Both the position numbers and the translations under genes were made by a program. The notes under the pieces are model-generated. The model was given only the letters and a program-made list of their open reading frames with translations. It made no database searches and was not told the DNA's origin. DNA of 64,000 nt, from contig JAJFIX010000046.1 of assembly GCA_021774575.1 (NCBI GenBank), positions 203,439-267,438 of the forward strand. Reading direction: 5' to 3'. Every line of letters starts with the position of its first letter. The stretch's first letter is position 1. Shown here piece after piece: positions 38,714 through 47,202 of this stretch. This stretch comes from Alphaproteobacteria bacterium. GTDB taxonomy: Bacteria; Pseudomonadota; Alphaproteobacteria; UBA6615.

Positions 38714-39599
38714 CGGACCTGAGTTTTGCCATAAGTTTGATCTGCCCATAATCAAATAAAAATTGCCGCACGATACCGTTAGCCTGGACCTCTTGAAAAA
38801 TACCGTAATCGGGGCTGATGCTTTGACTGCCGTAAAAGCTAGAATCAATCCGCCACCAGGGCTCGGACAAAAGAGGGTCGGCGGCCAGTTCACTATCGAC
38901 GTCGGGTTGATGCCAGTCTTGCGCCGCAAAGGGGCCGTCAATTCTTGCGTCGATTGCGTAAGGGGCGTGGACCGGCTGAACGCCCCCAAAATAGGACGCA
39001 TGAAATAGGTCCTCGCCGCGTTGAGCTGCTGCGAGCGTAGCCGCTAGATGATGCAGTGGAAAGTTCACGTCCTGCGATAAGGACACATTGGTTTGGGCCG
39101 GCGCGCTAAACTCGGCTAGGCCGGGTCGGGCAGCAGTTCCTATATAATGTTCAACTTCAATACCGTTTGATAATGTATTGATTTGAAACTCATATTCATC
39201 ACCACCTTTATGCTCCAATCCAAAATATTCACCCGCTGAATAATAGGGCGTGCCGTCGGACATGGTCATGCGGAGCGACATTGATTGGGTCATTAAAGTG
39301 CTACTGCAATTTTGACTGATATCGATCGTTAGCATACCGGAGACATGATCAATTGTGCCCCCCGAGCTCTGAGCGGCCAAATTCACCTCATAGATTGCTT
39401 TGTGAGCCGCTAAATTTTCCGGGGAAGGGTGCTCGGCCCGATTGGTCGTTTCAGCTGAAACCGGAAAATGTGTGATGAGGGTGGCGATAGCGATGCACAG
39501 GCCGACGATGCTTGTTCCCGCCGACAATTTGAAAGGTTGGTTGAGACGACGGCGCAAGACAGGGGCGGGAATATTCGGTCGTGACGAATTACATTGCAT
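38658..39599 (-). CDS. DUF1849 / EipB-like cell envelope protein
   Basis: 313 residues from the ATG at 39599; a TTG 21 bases upstream is possible. The signal peptide covers about residues 28-50 (ending VSA). The mature part starts NLAAHKAIYEVNLAAQSSGG, and later has NFPLHHLAATLAAAQRGEDLF, patterns of DUF1849. Two cysteines (in QNCSS and MVCDE) could form the disulfide reported for EipB. EipB is a periplasmic beta-spiral protein required for envelope integrity in Brucella; transfer of this role is inference. The 3' end overlaps dinB by 56 bp on the opposite strand. Confidence 0.75.
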   Translation of the reverse strand: MQCNSSRPNIPAPVLRRRLNQPFKLSAGTSIVGLCIAIATLITHFPVSAETTNRAEHPSPENLAAHKAIYEVNLAAQSSGGTIDHVSGMLTIDISQNCSSTLMTQSMSLRMTMSDGTPYYSAGEYFGLEHKGGDEYEFQINTLSNGIEVEHYIGTAARPGLAEFSAPAQTNVSLSQDVNFPLHHLAATLAAAQRGEDLFHASYFGGVQPVHAPYAIDARIDGPFAAQDWHQPDVDSELAADPLLSEPWWRIDSSFYGSQSISPDYGIFQEVQANGIVRQFLFDYGQIKLMAKLRSVSPHPPMVCDERDPAPAP

Positions 39600-39635
39600 G
39601 CTACAGAGCCTACTCTTCAAGCGGATGGTCGGACA

Positions 39636-40655
39636 ATGACAGAAAATACGACGAGAATCGAGGGTATGCCAGGTGGTGAGGTTCGCCGAGATGGTGCGAC
39701 AAAGTCGATACTTCTCACCCGCAAATTACCGCGCAATGTCGAGCAGCGTGCTGCTCGTGACTATCATGCGATATTGAATGAACCCGACATGCCCTTCGAT
39801 AGCCAGCAGTTGGTTGATCGGGCACGTGGCATGGATGGGTTACTGATTACCGCGTCGGACCGGATTGATGCTGACGTTATGGGGCGACTGCCCGGGACCG
39901 TCAAAATTCTCGCCAGTTACGCGGTAGGCTTTGAGCACATCGATCTCGAGGCGGCCCGTATGTGTGGGATAATGGTAACAAATACTCCTGATGTGGTAAC
40001 CCGCCCGACCGCCGATCTTACGTTTTTGCTGATGCTGGGTGTTGCTCGTCGCGGCTATGAAGCGCAAAGAATAATGCGGGCGGGCGGTTGGGCCCGCTGG
40101 ACGGCAAATTGGATGGTCGGCCACGATGTTGCCGGAAAGAAGTTGGGAATTATCGGCATGGGGCGAATAGGGCAAGCTGTGGCCCGGCGCGCCATGGGAT
40201 TTGATATGGAAATTCATTACCATAATCGCAACCGATTATCGGCGGCAGAAGAGGCGGGCGCGATTTTTCATGCCGATCCCGATGACCTGCTCGGCCGGGT
40301 TGATTTCCTCAGCCTGCATTTTCCCGCCAATCCAGATACATTTCATTGGCTGAATGAGCCACGTATCGCCAAATTACGTGACGGCGCCTATGTGATTAAT
40401 ACGTCACGGGGGTCAGTGATCGATGAAGGGGCGCTCGTCGCCGCATTAAAAAGCGGCAAACTGGCCGGTGCCGGTCTTGATGTTTTCGACGGTGAACCGC
40501 AAATCCGCTCTGATTTACTGGCGCTGGAAAATACATTTTTGCTGCCCCATTTAGGCAGTGCCAGCGCCGAAGCCCGCGATGCGATGGGGTTCAAATGTCT
40601 GGATAATTTGGATGTTTTTTTTGCTGGGGAAATTCCCCTTGATCGGATCGCTTAG
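39636..40655 (+). CDS. D-isomer-specific 2-hydroxyacid dehydrogenase (glyoxylate/hydroxypyruvate reductase-like)
   Basis: 339 residues from the ATG at 39636, 36 bp from the divergent eipB start. The nucleotide-binding core is GKKLGIIGMGRIGQAVARRA. The catalytic Arg lies in NTSRGSVIDEGALV, the Glu in FDGEPQIRS and the His in LPHLGSAS. The pattern is closest to glyoxylate/hydroxypyruvate reductases (GyaR/GRHPR type). Reaction direction and substrate cannot be fixed from sequence. It is followed by the DnaA-box array. Confidence 0.88.
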   Translation: MTENTTRIEGMPGGEVRRDGATKSILLTRKLPRNVEQRAARDYHAILNEPDMPFDSQQLVDRARGMDGLLITASDRIDADVMGRLPGTVKILASYAVGFEHIDLEAARMCGIMVTNTPDVVTRPTADLTFLLMLGVARRGYEAQRIMRAGGWARWTANWMVGHDVAGKKLGIIGMGRIGQAVARRAMGFDMEIHYHNRNRLSAAEEAGAIFHADPDDLLGRVDFLSLHFPANPDTFHWLNEPRIAKLRDGAYVINTSRGSVIDEGALVAALKSGKLAGAGLDVFDGEPQIRSDLLALENTFLLPHLGSASAEARDAMGFKCLDNLDVFFAGEIPLDRIA

Positions 40656-40975
40656 GTCAGTTGGCCGAACGGGTATCTCGTCGAGATCAGGTTATTAGCG
40701 CTACGTGAACTTCAACGCAGCGTCGTGTCGGCTGAGTTATCCACAGATATGCATTAGTTATCCACAGGACTGGTCGTTTTATTCCACAATTAGGCAGTTA
40801 TCCAGATTCTATCCACAGGTATTCCACAGGCTTATCCCCAAAGTTATCCCCAACGTTCTTCACAGAAAGGATGGCGGACGGGCACAGACCAGCGGGCCAG
40901 GAATTATGCAAAACTGCATAAGAGAACCCGACCCGGCGCACGCAGGTTCAGCGAAACCGGGTAATTCGGCTAACG
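40656..40975. other. 320-bp intergenic region between convergent genes
   Basis: No gene. It contains the inverted repeat ATCTCG-T-CGAGAT at 40675-40687, the DnaA-box array at 40737-40864, a GANTC (CcrM-type) site at 40805-40809 inside the array, and the perfect inverted repeat TTATGCA-AAAC-TGCATAA at 40904-40921. Convergent genes normally need only terminators, so the density of ordered sites is notable. Confidence 0.7.
40737..40864 (+). promoter_or_regulatory. Array of nine same-direction DnaA-box-like 9-mers
   Basis: Starts at 40737 and 40758 (both exact TTATCCACA), 40780 (TATTCCACA), 40798 (TTATCCAGA), 40809 (CTATCCACA), 40820 (TATTCCACA), 40832 and 40844 (TTATCCCCA) and 40856 (TTCTTCACA). 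Spacings are 21, 22, 18, 11, 11, 12, 12 and 12 bp, close to one or two helix turns. Strong boxes at one end followed by weaker, closely phased ones resemble the DnaA arrays of E. coli oriC. An obvious AT-rich unwinding element is not adjacent. It may be an origin, a DnaA-titrating site or a regulatory site. Confidence 0.7.
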
Positions 40976-41920
40976 TTAAGCAGCTGCGGCTAGCCCAGGT
41001 CCTGGAAATGCCAGTTCGGCCAGGCTTTCTTGGAGGTTATTTGCCGCACTTGAATCAAGCCGGACAAAGGGCGGCAACATGTGCTGCCATTTTGCACCAC
41101 CAGCCAAGCTCTCACGCGCCATTAAAGACTTTAGCGTCGGCACAGGCGGATATGCTTGCAAGGCCATGCGGGTATCTGTCAATTTCGATTGCAGGGCGTC
41201 GGCCCCGGATACATTCCTAGCAAGCCACTCTTGGTAAACGGCTTGGCACATTGCCGATGTAACATTTGCTGTGGCGCTGATACAGCCAACACCGCCAGCC
41301 CGGAGGATGTCGAGTAAATAGGTTTCGGTGCCAGCAAACACATCAAAGCCCGGTTGGGAATTGCAAATTTCACTCATGTGTGCCCAATCGCCGGAGCTGT
41401 CCTTCATACCGGCAATGACGGCGCCGAATTTGTCGCGGAGTCGGCCCACCAGCTCACTGGAAAAGGAAAACCCGGTCAATTGAGGGAAATTATAAAGATA
41501 AATTCGCAAATTTGAGTCCGCGACACTGTCGATGAGGGATTGATAATACCGAAAAACACCATCATCGCTGATTGGTTTGTAATAAAATGGCGGCAACACC
41601 AAAACATTGGTCATGCCTCGCGCAACTGCGGCGCCAGTCAGGGTTATCGCGTCTGCCGTTGCACAGGCACCAGTTCCGATCATTAGTTTCTCAGTCGGTA
41701 GCTCATCGGCAACGAAGCCAATAATATCAAGCCTTTGATCAAGGGTGAGGGAATTTGCTTCCCCCGTGCTTCCGAGTATGGCCAAGCCGTCGCAACCATG
41801 GCCGAGAAGCCACTGGCAATGGGCGATTAATGCGTCCCGGTCGGGCTCAAGGGTGGAATTTAGAGGGGTAAGTGCGGCAGCGAAAACGCCGCCGAGGGCC
41901 GTCGTCATTTGGTCTGTCAT
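40976..41920 (-). CDS. Dihydrodipicolinate synthase-family aldolase/lyase
   Basis: Class I aldolase of the DapA/N-acetylneuraminate lyase superfamily, 314 residues. Lys173 in IAGMKDSSGDW is the Schiff-base residue, Tyr142 lies in YLYNFPQ, and LGSTGEANSLT near residue 49 binds the carboxylate. The presence of a separate biosynthetic dapA is not visible here. The sequence departs from canonical DapA, so a catabolic keto-acid lyase or dehydratase is more likely. It is followed after 20 bp (upstream on this strand) by an OmpR-type regulator. Confidence 0.85.
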   Translation of the reverse strand: MTDQMTTALGGVFAAALTPLNSTLEPDRDALIAHCQWLLGHGCDGLAILGSTGEANSLTLDQRLDIIGFVADELPTEKLMIGTGACATADAITLTGAAVARGMTNVLVLPPFYYKPISDDGVFRYYQSLIDSVADSNLRIYLYNFPQLTGFSFSSELVGRLRDKFGAVIAGMKDSSGDWAHMSEICNSQPGFDVFAGTETYLLDILRAGGVGCISATANVTSAMCQAVYQEWLARNVSGADALQSKLTDTRMALQAYPPVPTLKSLMARESLAGGAKWQHMLPPFVRLDSSAANNLQESLAELAFPGPGLAAAA

Positions 41921-41940
41921 ATCAATCTAGTTCTACCCAT

Positions 41941-42684
41941 CTAGTCGCGGAAGATGTAGCCGATCTTGCGCAGTGTGCGAATAGGGCTGGCATCTTTGCC
42001 GCCCCAAACTTTCTTTCTGAGATACCGTATATAGACGTCTACCGTATTCGTCGATATTTCCCCGTCCATTGTCTCCCCACCGGGGGTTTGCTCCCATACC
42101 TCGGCCATAATTTGGTCGCGTGTCAGCGGTTGGCCTGCGTTCCTGACCAGATAGGACAGTAAATCGAATTCGAGTGGCGATAATTCCGTCGTCTCGCTTC
42201 CATATAGAACCGATCTGCTGTTGCGATAGAGGGTGATTGATCCGGCGACAATTTGGTCCGCATCTTTGGTGCGCCCCCTCTTTCGTAAGGCCTGCAACCT
42301 CGCCAAAAGTTCTTCAATGGCGAAAGGCTTTGTTACATAATCATCGGCCCCATGCTCAAACGCAGATATTTTTTCAGCGACCTCGGATCGGCCGGTCAGC
42401 ATCAATATCGGCGTATCAATTCCTACGGCCCTCAATTCCCGACAAACTTCCTCTCCATCCCCATCAGGCAGATAGAAATCCATAATAATGATGTCGTAGG
42501 CGCCGTTGCGCCCTTGTGAAAGAGCCTGTTTGGCGGTTACGGCATTGTCGACTGTGTAGCCTTCCTTTTGCAGGCGCATGATCATTTGTTCAGCGGCTGC
42601 CGGGTCATCCTCGACCAACAACAAGGCGCTGGCTGATACTGTCGGGTGTTTGTCAGGGGGTGAATCGTCCTGCATCTGCTGCAT
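41941..42684 (-). CDS. OmpR/PhoB-family response regulator, orphan
   Basis: 247 residues. Receiver domain about 20-135 with Asp69 (IIIMDFYLPDGDGEE) as phosphoacceptor and the conserved Lys in YVTKPFAIEEL. The C-terminal winged helix (about 150-245) has ELSPLEFDLLSYLVRNAGQPLTRD and NTVDVYIRYLRKKV, the OmpR recognition-helix pattern. GGAGGG precedes the ATG. No histidine kinase gene is adjacent. It could control the downstream DapA-family gene, 20 bp away on the same strand, but that is inference. Confidence 0.92.
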   Translation of the reverse strand: MQQMQDDSPPDKHPTVSASALLLVEDDPAAAEQMIMRLQKEGYTVDNAVTAKQALSQGRNGAYDIIIMDFYLPDGDGEEVCRELRAVGIDTPILMLTGRSEVAEKISAFEHGADDYVTKPFAIEELLARLQALRKRGRTKDADQIVAGSITLYRNSRSVLYGSETTELSPLEFDLLSYLVRNAGQPLTRDQIMAEVWEQTPGGETMDGEISTNTVDVYIRYLRKKVWGGKDASPIRTLRKIGYIFRD

Positions 42685-42907
42685 AAGTCCCTCCTACGAT
42701 AATTCCTTACAGGTGCGATATCTCTTATAGTTAGAATTTTACCGTATGTGAAACTAGTTTAATTTGTATTTTTCGGATTGAGTTTGATGTTTCTTAGCTA
42801 GGCGGATATTTTGCTACGTTGGCGAGAGCCATGGGCGGCTGTGCACGCGGCAGGGCGACGCCAAGCCGATTGGTTGAAAACTATTTTTTCTTGGGGGTAA
42901 TATATAT

Positions 42908-43759
42908 ATGCGCCGGCCGAATTTTGCGCATAAATTTACCCGAATTGGCGGCGCAAAAATCGTCCTTTTCCTGTGTCTTTCCGCAGCAACGATACAAATG
43001 ATTGTAATTTTCTCTGGGCAAACGGGAATTGGCACCCACGCCCAGGCCGTATTGGAGCTCAGCGGACAATGGTCCATGTGGTTGTTGGTCGCCGTATTGG
43101 CAGTCCGTCCTGCACAACAAATATACGCTCTACCGGTGTTAACCCGTTTTCGGCGTATGATTGGTCTGTTCGCGGCATGGTATGGCTTCATACACACGCT
43201 AGCATATTTGGTTGCTAACGAATTTCAATGGGGGTTCGTCTTCAATGAAGTTCTAATTCATCCATTTCTTTCAACCGGTACGCTGGCCTTGCTCCTATTA
43301 ATCCCGCTCGCGTTGACGTCGACCGATGGGATGGTACGGCGGCTGGGCGGGCGCCGATGGCGGCTATTGCAGAGAACGGTTTATGCAGTGCTTCTGGTCG
43401 CCGTCATTCATTATATCCTAGAAGTGCGCCTGAGCCCTTCGGAGCCGATTCTGCAGGCTGGCCTAATTGGCTGGTTACTACATTACCGGATTATCGTTTA
43501 TTGGCGGCGCCGACGTGGGCGGGCGGTTGCCCTGCAGGTAGGCACTTTGATTTGGAGTGGTGGCGCGTGGATCGTGCTGACCGCTGTCATGGAATTGTTG
43601 TTTTTCCATATAAATACCGGCGTTCGGCTAACCGCGGTCTTGGACTCTTATCTGAACCCGGCGGGTGGCCTTCGGCCAGCATCGGTTGCCGCGATCATTT
43701 TGGCGATTGTTGTCCTAACAAAAATAGCCAAAACGAAAGTCGCTACCAAGCACGATTGA
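42908..43759 (+). CDS. MsrQ-like heme-binding membrane protein (ferric reductase-like domain)
   Basis: 283 residues with about seven hydrophobic segments. The block FRRMIGLFAAWYGFIHTLAYL, then GGRRWRLLQRTVYAVLLVAVIH, matches the MsrQ (YedZ) family, with histidines placed for heme ligation. MsrQ passes electrons to the periplasmic methionine sulfoxide reductase MsrP. No msrP is next to it, so a partner elsewhere or another use is possible. Good GGGGGT ribosome site before the ATG. After about 170 residues there is extra C-terminal membrane sequence not typical of short MsrQ. Confidence 0.7.
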   Translation: MRRPNFAHKFTRIGGAKIVLFLCLSAATIQMIVIFSGQTGIGTHAQAVLELSGQWSMWLLVAVLAVRPAQQIYALPVLTRFRRMIGLFAAWYGFIHTLAYLVANEFQWGFVFNEVLIHPFLSTGTLALLLLIPLALTSTDGMVRRLGGRRWRLLQRTVYAVLLVAVIHYILEVRLSPSEPILQAGLIGWLLHYRIIVYWRRRRGRAVALQVGTLIWSGGAWIVLTAVMELLFFHINTGVRLTAVLDSYLNPAGGLRPASVAAIILAIVVLTKIAKTKVATKHD

Positions 43760-43791
43760 TCGGGAAATCGAATCGTCTATAACTTGTCTTT

Positions 43792-44862
43792 ATGTCTTAC
43801 ATAAATCCGCGTCTCGCATTTTTACGAACCGCCATTCCACCGCATATACTTCAGCAAGACGAAGTCGCACGGGAGATGCGCGGTATTTTCTCGTCTAGAG
43901 TTCGTGATTTTGACCGATTTCAACCAATTTTCGAAAATGCGGCGATCGATAAGCGTCGATCTTGCGTGCCGTTGGATTGGTACCGGGTTCCGCATTCTTT
44001 CCCCGAACGCAATGCGATATATATCGAAAGTGCATTGTCGCTACTCGAAGATGTGGCGCGGCAAATATTAGACGCTGCCAATCTTGCGGCCGATCAGATT
44101 GACGGGCTCGTCGTAGTCTCCAGCACTGGTATCGCGACGCCGAGTTTGGATGCACATCTGGTCAATCGGTTGGGGTTGCGACCAAATGTCGTGCGCACGC
44201 CACTTTTTGGCTTAGGGTGCGCTGCCGGTGTAACTGGCTTGGCGCGGACGGCGCAATTGGCGGGCGCGCGCCCAGGTTCAAAATACCTGTTTCTGGTTGT
44301 CGAGCTCTGCGCCCTCACATTTCAAATTGAAGATGCGTCGATTGGAAATATTATTTCGTCGGCCCTTTTCGCCGACGGCGCGGCTGGCGCGCTGGTTGGT
44401 ACCGAGATCGAGGGGCCGGCTATCTTGGGGTGGGGCGAGCATACTTGGCCAGATACGTTAGGTGTGATGGGTTGGGACCTGCGTGATAATGGTCTTGGTG
44501 TGATCCTATCGGCGGATATCCCGACAATTGTTCGCACCAAATTGCAGCAGGTACTCGATACCTATCTTGCCGATGAAGGTTTGGAATTATCGGACATCAA
44601 AACCTTCGTTAGTCATCCGGGCGGCGTCAAGGTGCTCGACGCATTGGAAGAAATTTGCGGTATGGAACCGGGCGGAATGACTATTGCGCGTGATGTTTTG
44701 CGCAATTACGGAAATATGTCGTCGCCGACGGTGTTGTTCATTCTGCGCGATGCATTGGCCGCCGGACCGGCGGCTGGGAAATTGCTGCTTTCGGCCATGG
44801 GCCCTGGTTTTACCGCCACATTTTCCCACCTGGATGTGCCGGAAAATTTTGTGGCGTCATGA
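43792..44862 (+). CDS. Type III polyketide synthase (chalcone/stilbene synthase family)
   Basis: 356 residues with the complete triad: Cys143 in FGLGCAAGVTGL, His275 in SHPGGVKVL and Asn308 in NYGNMSSPT. These enzymes extend an acyl-CoA with malonyl-CoA, and bacterial members often make alkylresorcinols or alkylpyrones. The next gene, overlapping by 4 bp, is an isoprenylcysteine-methyltransferase-like protein, the pairing known from bps and srs loci that make methylated alkylpyrones or alkylresorcinols. The product is therefore probably a methylated phenolic or pyrone lipid (inference). Starter unit not predictable. Confidence 0.92.
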   Translation: MSYINPRLAFLRTAIPPHILQQDEVAREMRGIFSSRVRDFDRFQPIFENAAIDKRRSCVPLDWYRVPHSFPERNAIYIESALSLLEDVARQILDAANLAADQIDGLVVVSSTGIATPSLDAHLVNRLGLRPNVVRTPLFGLGCAAGVTGLARTAQLAGARPGSKYLFLVVELCALTFQIEDASIGNIISSALFADGAAGALVGTEIEGPAILGWGEHTWPDTLGVMGWDLRDNGLGVILSADIPTIVRTKLQQVLDTYLADEGLELSDIKTFVSHPGGVKVLDALEEICGMEPGGMTIARDVLRNYGNMSSPTVLFILRDALAAGPAAGKLLLSAMGPGFTATFSHLDVPENFVAS

Positions 44863-45359
44863 CGCCGCTCTATTGGATCCTGGGACTAATTGCTGCACAG
44901 CGCCTTGCTGAACTTGTGTTGGCCAAGCGAAATACCAAGCGTCTGTTAGCCGCAGGCGGTAGAGAAATTGGGGCTGGCCATTATCCGATCATGGTCGCCC
45001 TGCATACCAGTTGGTTAGCCGCCATGCTGATATTTATCGATGCGGGTGCTGGCGTGTTCGTCCCGGCGTTAATTGCATTCCTGGTGTTTCAAGCGGCTCG
45101 AGTGTGGGTTCTTTGGGCCTTGGGGCCATATTGGACGACGCGGGTTATCACTCTAGATAACGCACCGCTAGTCCGGCGGGGACCATATAAATTTGTGCGC
45201 CATCCAAATTATTTGATCGTTGTCGCGGAGATTGCGTTGGGCCCGATGATATTTTATTCGTGGAAACTTTCTCTTGTATTTTCAATCCTAAATGGGATTC
45301 TTCTAACTTATAGGATTAAAGTAGAATCGGCGGTTTTGGCCGCTCGATCTGATGCCTAA
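44859..45359 (+). CDS. Isoprenylcysteine carboxyl methyltransferase-family (ICMT) membrane methyltransferase
   Basis: 166 residues with about four hydrophobic segments and the C-terminal SAM-binding block GPYKFVRHPNYLIVVAEI followed by an acidic residue cluster, diagnostic for ICMT/PEMT-type enzymes. The ATG overlaps the polyketide synthase stop by 4 bp (ATGA). In similar pairs the protein O-methylates the type III polyketide product; that role is inferred here. Confidence 0.86.
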   Translation: MTPLYWILGLIAAQRLAELVLAKRNTKRLLAAGGREIGAGHYPIMVALHTSWLAAMLIFIDAGAGVFVPALIAFLVFQAARVWVLWALGPYWTTRVITLDNAPLVRRGPYKFVRHPNYLIVVAEIALGPMIFYSWKLSLVFSILNGILLTYRIKVESAVLAARSDA

Positions 45360-45383
45360 TACTCCGTAACCGGGGCGAACAAT

Positions 45384-46946
45384 ATGGATAAGAGCGCTGA
45401 ACTATTTGGGGCGCTGCTAACTGTCGAGGAAATGGCCCAGGCCGACGCCTTTGCGGTCGAAGGGGGCGTATCCATCCTCGAGTTAATGGAGGCGGCTGGG
45501 GCGGCTGTCGTCGACGCTATTCTGGAGTTGGTCGATGATCGCTGGAGCGGCCAAATTAATTCTATTCCTAAAGTCACAATTTTTTGCGGTCCGGGCAATA
45601 ACGGTGGCGATGGTTTCGTCGCGGCACGCCTTCTCGCCGGAGCAGGCTGGTCGGTCGGCGTTGGGTTTCTCGGTGACATTGACCGTCTTTCCGATGCTGC
45701 TCGGATCAATATGGAGCGTTGGCAGGATGAGGCAGGCGGCGAGATATTAAGCGTCGATGTGGTTTTGGGCCGTGAGTCGATGCAGGCGACAGACGTTTTT
45801 GTCGACGCTTTTTTTGGTAGTGGCCTAAATCGTGACATTTCTGGGCCGGCAACAGATGCCATCACCGCAATGACCAGCGAACGCAAAGCCAGCGAACGCA
45901 AAGAAAGGCAAGTTGCCGTTGTTGCGATCGATATTCCCAGTGGTGTCAGCGGAAACAGTGGCAACATTGCCGGGGTCGCGGTTGATGCTGATGTCACAGT
46001 GACTTTCTTCCGGGCAAAACCGGGTCATCTAATGCTGCCTGGTCGTGAGCGGTGCGGGTGCCTCGTCGTTGCCGATCTCGGCATTCCCGCAGCGGCGCTC
46101 GATCACATTGGGCCGACGATGCATATAAATGGCCCAGACTTGTGGGAGGCTAAATTCCCCTGGCCGACAAATTCCGACCACAAATATTCTCGAGGCATGG
46201 CGGTGATCGCCGGAGGCGAGGTGATGACCGGGGCGACTCGGCTCGCCGCAAGTGGAGCGATGCGCGCCGGGGCCGGAATGGTGATGATTGCGGCGTCGCC
46301 GGATGCAGCACAAATTTATCGGTCGGGACCGGCGGGAATAGTTGTCCGAGATGTATCGGGCCCGTCAGAGTTTAGCGAAATGATTGCCGATCCGCGCGTT
46401 CGTGCTGGTCTCATTGGACCGGGCGCGGGGGTAGGCGACCAAACGAGGGCGAATGCGCTGGCGATGTTAGCCATTGTTGATGCTGGAATCGTACTCGACG
46501 CAGACGCCCTAACGTCTTTTGCTGGGGATCCGGAGGCTCTGTTTACAGCCATCGACGGCACCAACTGCGTACTGACGCCGCATGAAGGCGAGTTTCAGCG
46601 GCTGTTCGGCCCCATTCATACCGACGCAAAATGGAGCCGGGCCCGTGATGCGGCTCAGAAGAGTGGCGCTGTCGTCTTATTAAAGGGTGCCGATACGGTG
46701 ATTGCTGCGCCCGACGGACGACTGGCGATCAATATTAATGCGCCGCCTGACTTGGCGACGGCCGGGTCAGGCGATGTATTGGCTGGATTCATTGTAGCGT
46801 TGCTGGCCCAGGGAATGCCCTGCTATGAAGCCGCCTGCGCTGCGGTATGGTTGCACGGTGCGGCTGCGGCGGAGTTTGGGCCAGGGTTAATTGCCGAAGA
46901 TTTACCCAATCAATTGCCGTCAATTTTACGAAAATTGAAAGCTTGA
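45384..46946 (+). CDS. nnr: Bifunctional NAD(P)H-hydrate epimerase / ADP-dependent dehydratase
   Basis: Repairs hydrated NAD(P)H. 520 residues. The N-terminal YjeF_N domain (about 1-225) has FCGPGNNGGDGFVAARLL and the VDAFFGSGLNR motif. The C-terminal ribokinase-like dehydratase (about 240-520) has LIGPGAG, VLTPHEGEF and the GSGDVLAG nucleotide motif. An exact 15-bp tandem duplication at 45874-45903 adds a repeated SERKA in the epimerase domain without disturbing the frame. It begins 24 bp after the ICMT gene but is a housekeeping enzyme, so a functional link to the polyketide genes is not implied. Confidence 0.94.
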   Translation: MDKSAELFGALLTVEEMAQADAFAVEGGVSILELMEAAGAAVVDAILELVDDRWSGQINSIPKVTIFCGPGNNGGDGFVAARLLAGAGWSVGVGFLGDIDRLSDAARINMERWQDEAGGEILSVDVVLGRESMQATDVFVDAFFGSGLNRDISGPATDAITAMTSERKASERKERQVAVVAIDIPSGVSGNSGNIAGVAVDADVTVTFFRAKPGHLMLPGRERCGCLVVADLGIPAAALDHIGPTMHINGPDLWEAKFPWPTNSDHKYSRGMAVIAGGEVMTGATRLAASGAMRAGAGMVMIAASPDAAQIYRSGPAGIVVRDVSGPSEFSEMIADPRVRAGLIGPGAGVGDQTRANALAMLAIVDAGIVLDADALTSFAGDPEALFTAIDGTNCVLTPHEGEFQRLFGPIHTDAKWSRARDAAQKSGAVVLLKGADTVIAAPDGRLAININAPPDLATAGSGDVLAGFIVALLAQGMPCYEAACAAVWLHGAAAAEFGPGLIAEDLPNQLPSILRKLKA

Positions 46947-47092
46947 GTGCTGATAATTCTGCAAGGCTTTCGGACGGTATTTACTCGTGCGCTGTGATGG
47001 TTTACGAAAGCGCGTCGCTGTGACTAAGTTTGTGCACATGCGGGGCTACTTTATGTTCGATAGTGACTAAATATTACAAACAAAGCGTCGGC

Positions 47093-47179
47093 GCGGGCGT
47101 GGCGGAATTGGTAGACGCGCCAGGTTTAGGTCCTGGTGACCTTCAAGTCGTGGGGGTTCGAGTCCCTCCGCCCGCACCA
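47093..47179 (+). tRNA. tRNA-Leu (anticodon TAG), CCA encoded
   Basis: Acceptor GCGGGCG pairs with CGCCCGC, followed by discriminator A and an encoded CCA. The anticodon loop TTTAGGT carries TAG, between CAGG and CCTG arms. The long variable arm is typical of leucine tRNAs. 87 bases including CCA. It lies 23 bp before the tig ATG and may be on the same transcript. Confidence 0.94.
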
Positions 47180-47202
47180 AAATTAGATAGGTAAAAGGCA
47201 TC

